From contig CAVZKV010000007.1 of assembly GCA_963775835.1 (NCBI GenBank), positions 82,796 through 146,795 on the forward strand: DNA of 64,000 bases, written 5' to 3'. The position numbers and the translations under genes were made by a program. The stretch comes from AWTP1-13 sp963775835 (GTDB lineage: Bacteria > Pseudomonadota > Alphaproteobacteria > Rhizobiales > Hyphomicrobiaceae). Each line of letters begins with the position of its first letter. The first letter of the stretch is position 1. Below, piece by piece: positions 1 through 8,614 of this stretch. Below the pieces are notes generated by a model. It saw only the letters and a program-made list of their open reading frames with translations. It did not search any database and was not told where the DNA came from.

Positions 1-703
1 GGAGGATCTCAACCACGGAGCCGGCGCGGCGCGCATCGAACATCAAAAAGCCGATGCCGCTGGTGCCGACAATGATCTCGGCGGCAATCAGCGCGCGCCA
101 GCCAAAGCCCAGTCCGTTGCGCAGGCCGGTGACGATGTTGGGAAGCGCGCCGGGGAGCACCACTTCCCACAGGATGCGCGCACGCGACGCGCCGAGACTT
201 AGCGCCGCGCGATGCATGTTGATGGGGATCGAGCGCACGCCCAGAACGGTATTGAGGGCGATGGGAAAGATCACGGTGTAGACGATCACAAACGTCATGG
301 TGGTGAGGCCGTAACCGAACCAGATCACCAGGATCGGCAGCCAGGCAATGTCGCCGATGGCCTGGAAGAATAAAAGCAGCGGCCACAGCGCCCGGTGCGC
401 GGTCTTGCTGAGGCCGATGAGAACGCCAAGCGGAATACCGAGCGCGATGCCCCATGCGGCGCCCACCGCCAAGCGCACCACGCTGTCGGCCAGGTACTCT
501 GGCAGGATGCCCTTGTAGAGGAGATCGGCAAAGGCGCGCACGACCTCGGCGGGGCCGGGAAGGAATACGCGCGGGAAAATCTCAAGCGCGGTTACGCCCC
601 ACCACAGCGCCAGCACCGGAATGAACGGGACGATGGATGCGATGGCAGGCCACCGCGATGAAACACGCACGTAGGCGCCCCAGGCCTTGAGCAGGAGGGT
701 CAT
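1..703 (-). CDS. ABC transporter permease, SsuC/TauC-like (C-terminus off the left edge)
   Basis: Inner-membrane permease of a nitrate/sulfonate/taurine-type ABC importer (BPD_transp_1 fold). The frame starts at an ATG at 703 that overlaps the stop of the upstream permease as ATGA and is still open at base 1 after about 234 codons, so the C-terminus is missing. Hydrophobic segments are clear, and the cytoplasmic coupling loop reads ALSLGAS followed by LPGALPNIVTGLR, the EAA-type motif that contacts the ATPase. It is paralogous to the next gene; the same loop is almost identical there. The ATPase and binding protein must lie outside the window, so the substrate cannot be named. Two different permeases in a row suggest a heterodimeric channel. 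Confidence 0.85.
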   Translation of the reverse strand, partial: MTLLLKAWGAYVRVSSRWPAIASIVPFIPVLALWWGVTALEIFPRVFLPGPAEVVRAFADLLYKGILPEYLADSVVRLAVGAAWGIALGIPLGVLIGLSKTAHRALWPLLLFFQAIGDIAWLPILVIWFGYGLTTMTFVIVYTVIFPIALNTVLGVRSIPINMHRAALSLGASRARILWEVVLPGALPNIVTGLRNGLGFGWRALIAAEIIVGTSGIGFLMFDARRAGSVVEIL

Positions 704-1479
704 GCGCGCTGCACCATACCCCAGCGCTCGATGGTGGCGCGTTCTAGCGGCGCCAGCAGCAGCCGGTCGATCAGCAGCCACAGCACGCCGATCACGACCA
801 TGCCGAGAACGATCACCTCGGTGCGATAAAAGTCGCGCGCCACGAACAGCATGTAGCCGAGCCCAACATTGGTCGCGATCATCTCTGCGGCGATCAGGCC
901 GCGCCAGGCAAAACCTAGCCCGGTGCGGATGCCGGTAACGATGTTGGGTAGCGCGCCCGGCAGCAAGACCTCCGTCAACATGCTCCAGCGGCCGGCGCCG
1001 AGGGAGGCGGCGGCGTTGCGCAGCGGCTTCGGGATGGTGGCAACGCCGAGCAGCGTGTTGTAGGTGACGATGAAAAAGACGGCGTTGAAAATGACGAACG
1101 TGATCGCCCCGAAGCCATAGCCGAACCACAGCGTCGCGATCGGAATCCAGGCAATGCCGGCGAGCACGGAAAAGAAGCGGAAGAGGGGTGTCAGAAACGT
1201 CGACACCGCCGGACTTACGCCCATCGCCACACCGAGGGGGATGGCAAGCAGCAGGGCCAGCGCCGTGCCGACCATCACCCGCAGCAGGCTCGCGCCCACG
1301 TGCGCCCATAGCGTGCCATCGCGGCCCGCCTCGATGCCGGCCTCAACGACCGCGCCGAGGTGGGGGAAGAGGCGGGGGTTCACCTCAAAATAGGGAACGA
1401 GCACCGCCCAGAGCCCGACGAGAACGGCAAAGGGGGCCAAAAACAGCAGCACCGATGTGAGCGTGGAGCGCAGACGCAT
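700..1479 (-). CDS. ABC transporter permease, SsuC/TauC-like
   Basis: Second permease of the same importer, 259 residues from the chosen ATG at 1479 (MRLRSTLTSV), a normal length for this family. An upstream extension to 1650 is open but Arg/Pro-rich and unlike a permease N-terminus, so I reject it. The coupling loop reads AAASLGAG then LPGALPNIVTGIR, and the last third carries ERWG near the end. Its TGA overlaps the ATG of the downstream permease, so the two are translationally coupled. Substrate class is inferred only from the family (sulfonate, taurine, nitrate or thiamine-precursor importers). No regulatory site is evident in the 290 bases upstream. Confidence 0.88.
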   Translation of the reverse strand: MRLRSTLTSVLLFLAPFAVLVGLWAVLVPYFEVNPRLFPHLGAVVEAGIEAGRDGTLWAHVGASLLRVMVGTALALLLAIPLGVAMGVSPAVSTFLTPLFRFFSVLAGIAWIPIATLWFGYGFGAITFVIFNAVFFIVTYNTLLGVATIPKPLRNAAASLGAGRWSMLTEVLLPGALPNIVTGIRTGLGFAWRGLIAAEMIATNVGLGYMLFVARDFYRTEVIVLGMVVIGVLWLLIDRLLLAPLERATIERWGMVQRA

Positions 1480-1771
1480 CTCATCCCAGGGAGAAAGCGA
1501 GAAACGAGCACGATCCTCGCAGTGTAGTTGAGGCGAACGACGGTGTCTGCGCCGCCACGGCAGCCCCAGCTCTTCCGGGGGCGGCGACCCTCGGGCTCCC
1601 CGCCGCAGACCTGGGGACCGGACGATCGAAGCACGCGAGCGCGCCCGCATCGGTGGCGACCGCCTGCGGCGCGCGTCTCACGTTCTTCCTAGCGGCAACG
1701 GCACCATCGCCAGGACGCATTGGGCCCAAGGTGTAGCAGGCCGGTGTCACAGGCCGGCGCCGCGACACGCC

Positions 1772-2872
1772 TTAGAAGGTCACCGACACTCCCGTTACAA
1801 TGCGCACCTCGGGCTCCGCCTGAATGCCGTTTTGGTCGTTGATGATAGGAATGCCCACAGACACGAAGCTCGACCAGTTGTCCTTGGAGAAGCGCAACCC
1901 CGGCGCGAGGTAGAGCGTATTGCCCCCCGAGTTCGGGTCCGTGACGCCGCTTTCGACCTGCTTGGCGTGCCACTCGCCGTTCAGCTCCAGCACCAAGTCG
2001 AGGCTCGGTCCACTCGGGGCTTCCTGATGCGCATGGCTATGTTGATGGCTGCCGGGGCCTCCGTGCCACATCGGGTCCGGCAGCGCGCCCAGCTTCATCG
2101 GTGCCACCGCTTCCGATGTCCCGCCCATCAGGCGGTACGAAACGGCGGCATTGTAAAGGAGGCGATCACCGAGATCGGTGCTCTGGGTGCCTTCCGTCAC
2201 CAGGACGTAAAGGACGTTTGCATCGAACGACCATGGCCCGATGCGCTTGGTGGCCGCCAGGCCGAACAACCCATCCCAAGAGCCGCTACCGGGCTGGAAC
2301 TCGGCATCGAACAGCTCCCCGGTGTCGGTATGGCGGTCGGTGATGCCGGTCGGCGTCTTGACGCCGAGCAGGAGCGCCAGTTCTGTTCGCGTGGCGCGGT
2401 TGCTATAGAACCGATACTGGCCCAGCAGTGTGAGGTCGCCGACCCCGGCCGAGTCACCGAGAAAATCCACCGTGCCTACCGCCGGAGCACCGCCGCCAGG
2501 GTGCTCGTGTGCGGCCTCTTTGATGTCGGTCCGTACAACGACTGGCAATCGTGCACTGATCGTGAAATCGGCCGTGAGCCCATAACCAAAGGAAATGGCG
2601 GGCGCCATGATGGATGACAGGCTGTGAACGTGCTCGTCGTGGCTATGCGTCGCCCCGAAGTTTGCAAGGAAGGCATTGCTCAAGGGATCGAATTTGATCC
2701 ACTCGAAGGCAATCGAGGCCGCCGTTTCCCCCTTGTCGAGCGGAGACGCACTAATGGTGTTGATCGGGCCGGCTCCGCCGGTCGATCCCACGCCAGAGGG
2801 GTGATGGGCGAACGCAGGTTGGGCGAACAGCAGCGCGGCTCCGGCCGCCGCGATGACGAACTTGGTCGGCAT
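1772..2872 (-). CDS. Outer-membrane beta-barrel protein (MetA-pathway-of-phenol-degradation-like) with His-rich loops
   Basis: Predicted secreted beta-barrel of 366 residues. The start at 2872 has AGGGGA about eight bases upstream and gives a clean signal peptide (MPTKFVIAAAGAALLFAQPAFA). The chain ends in VSVTF, the terminal-Phe signature of outer-membrane proteins, and alternating hydrophobic strands run through the second half. Three His clusters are visible: THSHDEHVHS, HEHPGGG and GSHQHSHAHQ, which are good metal ligands. The closest family I recognise is the putative MetA/phenol-degradation transporter group, often found beside copper or other metal resistance genes. The DUF2946 gene just upstream, same strand, fits a metal-handling role. 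Function is inference. Confidence 0.75.
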   Translation of the reverse strand: MPTKFVIAAAGAALLFAQPAFAHHPSGVGSTGGAGPINTISASPLDKGETAASIAFEWIKFDPLSNAFLANFGATHSHDEHVHSLSSIMAPAISFGYGLTADFTISARLPVVVRTDIKEAAHEHPGGGAPAVGTVDFLGDSAGVGDLTLLGQYRFYSNRATRTELALLLGVKTPTGITDRHTDTGELFDAEFQPGSGSWDGLFGLAATKRIGPWSFDANVLYVLVTEGTQSTDLGDRLLYNAAVSYRLMGGTSEAVAPMKLGALPDPMWHGGPGSHQHSHAHQEAPSGPSLDLVLELNGEWHAKQVESGVTDPNSGGNTLYLAPGLRFSKDNWSSFVSVGIPIINDQNGIQAEPEVRIVTGVSVTF

Positions 2873-2966
2873 GAGGGTGTCCCCTGATACACCGAAGTGA
2901 AAGCGTGGGCAGTGCCCAAACTCTCTGCAACAAGACAGAAGCGAAGAACGAGCAGATACGGCGCGC

Positions 2967-3368
2967 TTAAGCGCTGACCGTCCCAGGCGGTCCGCGCGGC
3001 GCGTGTGCCGGCCAATCGGCGAGGGCGGACGGCGCGTCCGAGGGAAGCGCGGCAATCAGGTGCTGCCGAAGCCACGGTAGTTCGAAGTGACCAATTTGAC
3101 CGGTCGCGAGCGCGGGCAGCTTTCCCGCCGATCCCCCGCCGACGACGCACCAGGGACACGATGGGCTTTCCTTGCCGGGCGGCGGAGTTCCCGTCGGCTC
3201 ATCGATGACGACCGGGCCGTGCGACGTACAAATGACGACCGGGTCGGCAGCAGACGGCATGCTGGCGGCGTGGGCCAGTGCCAGGGCGCGCACCAATGGG
3301 TGGGCGGCCACCGTGAGGGAGATCACGAGCAGCAGGAATGTTCGCAATCCTGCACAGCGCCGTCGCAT
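2967..3368 (-). CDS. DUF2946 family protein with CPWC motif
   Basis: Small exported or membrane-anchored protein of 133 residues. It begins with a hydrophobic segment (residues about 10-35), carries a first Cys in VICTSHGP and the CPWC pair at residues 71-74 followed by Gly residues, which is the hallmark of DUF2946. Members often sit beside TonB receptors and copper or cobalt genes and are thought to bind metal, though no activity is established. It lies 94 bases upstream of the His-rich barrel on the same strand, so the two may be co-transcribed. The start is the ATG at 3368. Confidence 0.72.
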   Translation of the reverse strand: MRRRCAGLRTFLLLVISLTVAAHPLVRALALAHAASMPSAADPVVICTSHGPVVIDEPTGTPPPGKESPSCPWCVVGGGSAGKLPALATGQIGHFELPWLRQHLIAALPSDAPSALADWPAHAPRGPPGTVSA

Positions 3369-3733
3369 GTGGCATGCATCCTACATTCCGGCAGGGAAAG
3401 CTATGGCCGGAACACCACAGTCAGCGCAATTTAGAAAACCCGAAGTTGCATTGGCCGCACTGCCGCCTTGGGCGTATGCGGCGAGCCTCATCGTCCTCGC
3501 GGCTGGTCTCGGCGCGCGGGCGGTACCCCAGCAACCGCCGGCGACACCCCTCACGACGATTGCCCAAACGAGCCGAAGCCCCGCCCGGTCGCACGGGCTC
3601 ATCCAAGCCGCGCCGGATTTTTTTTGAGCCGCCACTCTCGTGCGCTAACGCCTGCCCTGGCGCCGAGCGCCGCCCGTCGCGGGGGCAATAGCCTCGGGCG
3701 CGGAACCCGCCAAACGGCACCGCGGTGGCCGCG
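3369..3733. other. No recognisable gene
   Basis: Open frames here on both strands have Arg/Pro/Ala-rich translations without a domain, signal peptide or ribosome site. The stretch lies between the DUF2946 start and the small HTH gene. I see no promoter or terminator that I would defend. Confidence 0.5.
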
Positions 3734-4009
3734 CTATAACTCGCGTTTGTTGCGACCGGGACCGACCCAGCACCGGCCGTTCCAAACCGCACCGAGCTCC
3801 ACCAGTTCCTGTTCGGTGAAGAGGGCCCTAGCGGTGAGGGCATTCAAATGATACGCGCCCTCAACCGTACCACCACAGCTGCCAAGATACCCCTTGATCG
3901 TCTCATGGCTGCGGTCGAGGCTGAGCGCAATTTCGCGGCTCGAGACGCCTTGTAAGCGCGCCTTGATGGCCCAACGCCGTATGTCGTCTGCTGGACGCTC
4001 GCGTTTCAT
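3734..4009 (-). CDS. Small helix-turn-helix protein, possibly an IS30-like N-terminal remnant
   Basis: A 91-residue frame from the ATG at 4009 (MKRERPADD), with GAGGGCAGG directly upstream as a ribosome site. Residues about 10-35 (ARLQGVSSREIALSLDRSHETIKGYL) look like a helix-turn-helix of the kind found at the front of IS30-type transposases and small regulators. The rest (AYHLNALTARAL, then a Trp/Gly-rich tail) matches nothing I know. The frame stays open upstream to 4084 without a better start. It could be a standalone DNA-binding protein or the front of a decayed transposase; no inverted repeats are evident around it. Confidence 0.4.
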   Translation of the reverse strand: MKRERPADDIRRWAIKARLQGVSSREIALSLDRSHETIKGYLGSCGGTVEGAYHLNALTARALFTEQELVELGAVWNGRCWVGPGRNKREL

Positions 4010-4503
4010 CCTGCCCTCAAAAACGCTTCGGCGACTCCCACCCAGTCCAGTTCTCGCGCAACCCGAAGCTCGCTTACAAATCACGAGACGGTGAGTGCAC
4101 GGGGCTCAAGCGAAAGGGCAGCAGCGCCGACAGTGTTGATAATACTGAAAAAATCGGCCGGCAGGAGCCCTCTAGTCGCGAACTGTGGAGCGGTCTGCTG
4201 GCGCCGCGCCACTGAAAGTCCTGGGGCTAACCCTCCGGACAAGGACTTACGGAGTTATCGTCGCGCGCAGTTCGGCGGCTTCGCGGCTACGGCCTAGAAA
4301 TCGAAGCAAACGGTGCCTGCCAACGTCGCGTTCTCGGCCGGTGGCATCCTTCCTCTTTTGCCGCCCGTCTCCGGCCGCGCACTGGCCTCGCAATGAACCC
4401 CCAGCGGGTTTTGGCTGCGAGCGCTGGCCCGGTATACACTCAAGGGCGGTGCCGCGGACGACCACGGCCGCTGGAGGCTGACACGCATGGCCGTAGACCT
4501 GGC
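4010..4503. other. No recognisable gene
   Basis: About 490 bases between the small HTH gene and the broken NIT-domain gene. Short open frames are present on both strands but none shows a family signature. The end of the stretch runs into the Arg-rich start and membrane helix of the NIT-domain fragment. Confidence 0.5.
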
Positions 4504-5653
4504 GTGGTAGTGCTATTGCTCAGCCTGATCGCCCTCGTTGCCCTCTTGAGCGCCGTTTGGTGGCCCAATACCGGCACCGAGACCGCCAATGGACCGCGCC
4601 CTGCCCTGGGGTTTGGCGGAAAAGCGATTGGCCTTGCGGCTGGCTGACGACGTCCTCCTGGCGTCCCAAGCTCTGGCCAGCGAGCGCGGATTGGCCCTTG
4701 CGGCCCTGAGCGCCCTGGAGCCGATCGGTGCCCCCGAGGCCAGTGCCATCGCCGAGCGGCGCAGAGGTGCCGATGGGGCCGTTGCCAGGGTCCAAGCGCT
4801 TCTCAAACACAGGCAGCCGAGCCCGGTGGCACGGCACCTTGAACGGGTCGCCGCCGCCCAGGCGATGGTCTTATCGCAACGCCAAGAGTTCGATCGGGAC
4901 GCGGGCAAGCCCGCAGTCCTGAGGTCCATCCATGCCGTCTCGAGATCGTTCGAAACGTCGACGGCTCTCATCGCCGCCATGCAAGACCTGCTCGGCACGA
5001 TCCACGCCGAACTCAAGGCCGCCGACAACGCCATCGCCGGCTGGCTGGAGGTGCAGCGGCTGTCGCTCGAAATGGCAGAATATGCCGGACGCGAGCGCGC
5101 GCAAATCGGCATTTTCCTCGCTGCCGCCGGGCGCGCGGCCCGGCGGCAACTGACGAGTGCCGACTACAATCGTCATCGCGCCGTGTCCGTTTGGCAGCAA
5201 ATGCAATCGACCTTGGCAGGCCTGGCGCCACAGCCGCGTCTGACCGAACAGACGCGATTGGTACAGCAGAAATATTTCTCAGACCGCGAACGCGTGCGCG
5301 GGCTGTTGCTCACGGCGGTGCCAAGCCAAGAGGTTCAGCCGATAACGGCGTCCGAATGGTTCCAGCACGCAACCCTCGCCATCGAGGCCATGATCGAGTT
5401 CGGCCGCCAGGCGGGTGCCCTCGCGGCCGAGAATTTTGAGCCGCGCGGCCTAAGGACGCTACCCTTTTGGAGGCCTGGGCTGCCGGCGCCGTGCAGTTTT
5501 ATCCTGATTGAGCGCCGGCCTCATTTCGGGCCATTTGCCAAACACCGCTGCCATCCAATTGACGCAACCATTACATTTGGCCAAGCTTCCAAGCGCATTG
5601 CTGACTTCAGTCCCTCGCCGCTGTCACCGTTCCTGTTGGCTGCTGCGGCCTAA
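4504..5653 (+). pseudogene. NIT-domain (nitrate/nitrite-sensing-like) receptor, frameshifted and truncated
   Basis: A hydrophobic helix (VVVLLLSLIALVALLSAVWW, coding from about 4504) is followed, after a frame change near 4600-4645, by an all-helical domain in a frame open from 4589. That domain contains LASERG near its start, MAEYAGRERAQIG in the middle and SEWFQHATLAIEAM near its end, the layout of the NIT periplasmic sensor domain. After roughly residue 265 the sequence turns into low-quality text rich in Pro, Arg and Phe and stops; no second membrane helix, HAMP, kinase or chemotaxis signalling domain follows. So the output domain is missing and the reading frame is broken. The helix, frame change and truncation are visible; the family is recognised from pattern. 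Confidence 0.55.
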
Positions 5654-5671
5654 TCGATCGGCGAGTACGCT

Positions 5672-6355
5672 ATGTCGCCCGAGATGCTCTACACGGCCTC
5701 CACCTGGGTGTTGCCGGTCATCATCGCCATTACCCTGCACGAAGCCGCACACGGCTTCGCCGCCTACATGTTAGGCGACAACACGGCCTGGCGCCTGGGA
5801 CGGGTGAGCTTAAATCCCCTGAAGCACATCGATCCGTTTGGCACCCTGCTTCTGCCGGCGCTGCTGCTGTTTCTGCGCGCCCCCTTCCTGTTCGGATACG
5901 CCAAACCGGTGCCTGTGAATTTTTCGGCCCTCAACCATCCGCGCCGCGACATGGTCCTGGTCGCCGTGGCCGGTCCCGCGACCAACATTGTGCTTGCCGC
6001 ACTCGCAGCCCTGCTCTTTCACCTCATCGGCTTTTTTCCAACCGAAGCCGCCCGGTGGTTGGCGCAAAACCTGCGCAATGCGCTTATCATCAATGTGGTT
6101 CTGGCGGTGTTCAACATGATCCCGCTACCCCCGCTCGATGGCGGCCGGGTGGCCGTCGGCCTGTTGCCCAATTTTTTGGCCTTGCCGCTGGCTCGGCTCG
6201 AACCCTACGGCGTCATGATCCTTCTCACGCTTATGTTGTTTGCACCGATCCTCGGCGCCCAAATGGGCGTTGACCTCAACATCATCTCGCGCCTCATCAG
6301 CGGCCCAACAGAGGCCATCTTGGGCGTGATCCTGCGCCTGACGGGCAACAGTTGA
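5672..6355 (+). CDS. Site-2 protease family protein (peptidase M50)
   Basis: Integral-membrane zinc metalloprotease of 227 residues. The zinc site HEAAH is at residues 23-27 inside the first hydrophobic segment, and the second conserved motif, N-x-x-P-x-P-P-L-D-G-G, ends in LDGG at 155-158 and supplies the third ligand. At least four membrane segments are visible. There are no PDZ or CBS domains, so this is the short, minimal class rather than RseP. Proteases of this class cut membrane-embedded substrates; the substrate here is unknown. It sits 100 bases upstream of the oxidoreductase operon on the same strand and may or may not be part of it. Confidence 0.88.
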   Translation: MSPEMLYTASTWVLPVIIAITLHEAAHGFAAYMLGDNTAWRLGRVSLNPLKHIDPFGTLLLPALLLFLRAPFLFGYAKPVPVNFSALNHPRRDMVLVAVAGPATNIVLAALAALLFHLIGFFPTEAARWLAQNLRNALIINVVLAVFNMIPLPPLDGGRVAVGLLPNFLALPLARLEPYGVMILLTLMLFAPILGAQMGVDLNIISRLISGPTEAILGVILRLTGNS

Positions 6356-6454
6356 CCCCATCCCGCGGGACAGCGGGCTACCTCGCGACCGTTGCTCTGT
6401 GGCATTCTGGGCGGCGGCTTGGTAGCCGGGGGGCGTTCGAGGCGGAGAAAGTGC

Positions 6455-7495
6455 ATGCAGTTTGGCCTGTTTGGGGGAGCCAAGTCGTCCGGTGACGGTC
6501 CGGTTGGGGACAGCATCGGCTACCGCAAATACATTGACTACGTGTTGCGGGCCGAGGATTTGGGCTTTCACAGCGTGTTCGTGGTCGAGCACCACTTCAC
6601 CGGCGTTGGCCAGCTCTCTGCCTCCTTGAACTTTTTGAGCTATCTCGCCGGCCGCACCCAGCGCCTGCGCCTCGGCACGGCGGTGGTGGTTCTGCCATGG
6701 CACAATCCGGTCCTACTGGCGGAGCAGGTGGCAACGCTCGATCTTCTCAGCAACGGCCGCCTGGATTTTGGCGTCGGCAAAGGCTACCGCGACCCCGAAT
6801 TTGCCGGCTTCTCAATTCCCAGAGAAGAAGCGACCGCGCGCTTCGATGAAACCATGGCTTTCCTGCGCAAGGCTTGGGCCGCCAAGGATCGCTTCTCCCA
6901 CAGCGGCCACTATTGGCGTTTCGAGAACGTCATCATCGAACCTCGCCCGGTCCAGCAACCCCATCCGCCCCTGTGGATGGGCGCGGGCAGCCTTGACTCG
7001 ATCCAGCGCGCGGCACGGGAAGGCTTCAATCTGCTGCTCGACCAGATCGCACCGGTCGAACTCATAATCGAGCGGGTTGCCGCCTATCGCCACGCCTTGC
7101 AGCTTGCGGGCCGCCCCTACCGCTCCGGTCAGATCGGCGTGGCGCGCGCTTTGCAGATCGTGCGAACCGAGGAGGAGCGGCAGCAGGCCTACAATCTGCG
7201 CATAAGGGTTCTCAAGGCGATTGGGGGTCTGGCGCGCGGGCACGGCGCCGAGCGCTATCGCAATATCGTCTCACATGCCGAGGCCGACCTTGCCAGTGAG
7301 GAAGCGGCCTTGCTGGGCACGCCCGACGAGATCATCGCGCGCCTGAAAAAGCTAGCAGCCGGGGGCGTCGATTACGTGTTGCTGGTCGACCCGACGGGCT
7401 CGGTGGCGGCACTGGACACCTTCGCCAAAGAGATCATGCCGCATTTCGCGGGCATGCCCCCGTCCCCAGCTGCCCTCGAGGAGGAGAGGCGATGA
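6455..7495 (+). CDS. LLM-class flavin-dependent oxidoreductase (luciferase-like)
   Basis: Bacterial-luciferase-fold monooxygenase of 346 residues, cytoplasmic, expected to use reduced FMN (or F420) and oxygen. Family marks are FGLFGG at the start, FVVEHHF near residue 45, LRLGTAVVVLPWHNPVLLAEQ, and LDFGVGKGY. The start at 6455 has GGCGGAG upstream; a longer frame to 6392 lacks a ribosome site. The gene stops in an ATGA overlap with the following hydrolase, so the two are coupled. With a hydrolase, a Liv-type importer and an esterase downstream, the likely role is oxidation of an imported small organic compound. The substrate cannot be told from sequence. Confidence 0.88.
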   Translation: MQFGLFGGAKSSGDGPVGDSIGYRKYIDYVLRAEDLGFHSVFVVEHHFTGVGQLSASLNFLSYLAGRTQRLRLGTAVVVLPWHNPVLLAEQVATLDLLSNGRLDFGVGKGYRDPEFAGFSIPREEATARFDETMAFLRKAWAAKDRFSHSGHYWRFENVIIEPRPVQQPHPPLWMGAGSLDSIQRAAREGFNLLLDQIAPVELIIERVAAYRHALQLAGRPYRSGQIGVARALQIVRTEEERQQAYNLRIRVLKAIGGLARGHGAERYRNIVSHAEADLASEEAALLGTPDEIIARLKKLAAGGVDYVLLVDPTGSVAALDTFAKEIMPHFAGMPPSPAALEEERR

Positions 7496-8379
7496 AACAG
7501 GCCGTCGCATTCTACAGCGAAGGCTGCAAGCTTTCCGGTGATCTCTATCTGCCGCAGGACTTGCGCGCGAGCGATCGGCGCGCCGGCATCGTGCTGTGCC
7601 ACGGCTATACCGGTGTCAAGGACCTCTACTTGCCGGACAATGCCCGCGTCCTCAACGAAGCGGGCTACATCGTGCTCACCTTCGACTACAAGGGCTGGGG
7701 AGCAAGCGAGGGCCCACGCAGCCGTCTGGCGCCCTACGGCCGAGTGGCCGACGTCCAGGCGGCGCTGACCTTTTTATCCCTGCAGCCCCAGGTCGATCCC
7801 GGTCGGCTCGGCCTCTACGGCACGAGCTACGGCGGCGCCACCGTCGTCTGGGTCGGCGCCGTCGACCCTCGGGTCAAGTGCATCGTCAGTGTCGTTGGCA
7901 TTGGTCACGGCCAACGCTGGATGCGCAGCGTGCGCCGACCCGACGAATGGCACGATCTTCTGAACCGAGCCAAATTGGACCGCGAAAAGCGCGTCATCGA
8001 CGGCAAATCGGCGATGGCCGATCGCGCCCAGATCCTCTTACCCGATCGTCAGTCCGCCGAACTCGCCGCCGCCGCGCGCCGCGCCAATCCCGCCGCGGTC
8101 AATGAACTGCCGCTCGAGTTCATCGACGATACCTTGGGCTTTCATCCCGAGTGGGTGGTCGACAAGATTGCCCCGCGCCCAATTCTGTTCATCACCACGG
8201 ATGACGACCGCCTGGTCCCGCCCGAAGAATCCGAGGCGCTGTTTGCCAAGGCCGGCGAGCCCAAGAAGCTCGTGACCTTGCGCGGCTTTGGTCACTACCA
8301 GGTTTATGTCGAGCCTGCCTTCAGCCAGGTCATGGCAGAAACCACCGCTTGGTTCCGCACGCACCTCGCGCACGCTTGA
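7492..8379 (+). CDS. Alpha/beta hydrolase (dienelactone hydrolase/S9-like fold)
   Basis: Cytoplasmic serine hydrolase, 295 residues. The nucleophile elbow G-T-S-Y-G-G places Ser112; the oxyanion region is LCHGYTG near residue 36; Asp is supplied by the TTDDDRLVP stretch (residues 235-242) and His by GHYQVY (His268). The strand TFDYKGWGASEG is typical of this fold. It overlaps the monooxygenase gene by four bases. Expected to hydrolyse an ester, lactone or amide, perhaps the product of the preceding monooxygenase (Baeyer-Villiger-like logic), which is inference. There is no signal peptide. Confidence 0.88.
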   Translation: MKQAVAFYSEGCKLSGDLYLPQDLRASDRRAGIVLCHGYTGVKDLYLPDNARVLNEAGYIVLTFDYKGWGASEGPRSRLAPYGRVADVQAALTFLSLQPQVDPGRLGLYGTSYGGATVVWVGAVDPRVKCIVSVVGIGHGQRWMRSVRRPDEWHDLLNRAKLDREKRVIDGKSAMADRAQILLPDRQSAELAAAARRANPAAVNELPLEFIDDTLGFHPEWVVDKIAPRPILFITTDDDRLVPPEESEALFAKAGEPKKLVTLRGFGHYQVYVEPAFSQVMAETTAWFRTHLAHA

Positions 8380-8614
8380 CGACTTTGGCGTCGGGCTCCG
8401 AGCCGAAGCTTGTTTGGACTTAACGCGCGCGGGCGCCCGCTCAAACCATGGTTCGCCGGAGCGTAAGCGCGCCCTCCCCAGCAATGCACGCCTGGCGGGC
8501 CTCGCCTGATCTTGTGGTGGCTTGACCAGGACCACTCCCTATTTCAAAGTCTTGACCACAAAAGCAACAACGGCGCCGCGGCATTGCCGCGGACGCGAGC
8601 GACGGAGGAAATGC

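Noticed and set aside
1480..1650. N-terminal extension of the second permease to 1650
   Set aside because: Arg/Pro-rich, no signal or membrane segment, and longer than the family; the ATG at 1479 fits better.
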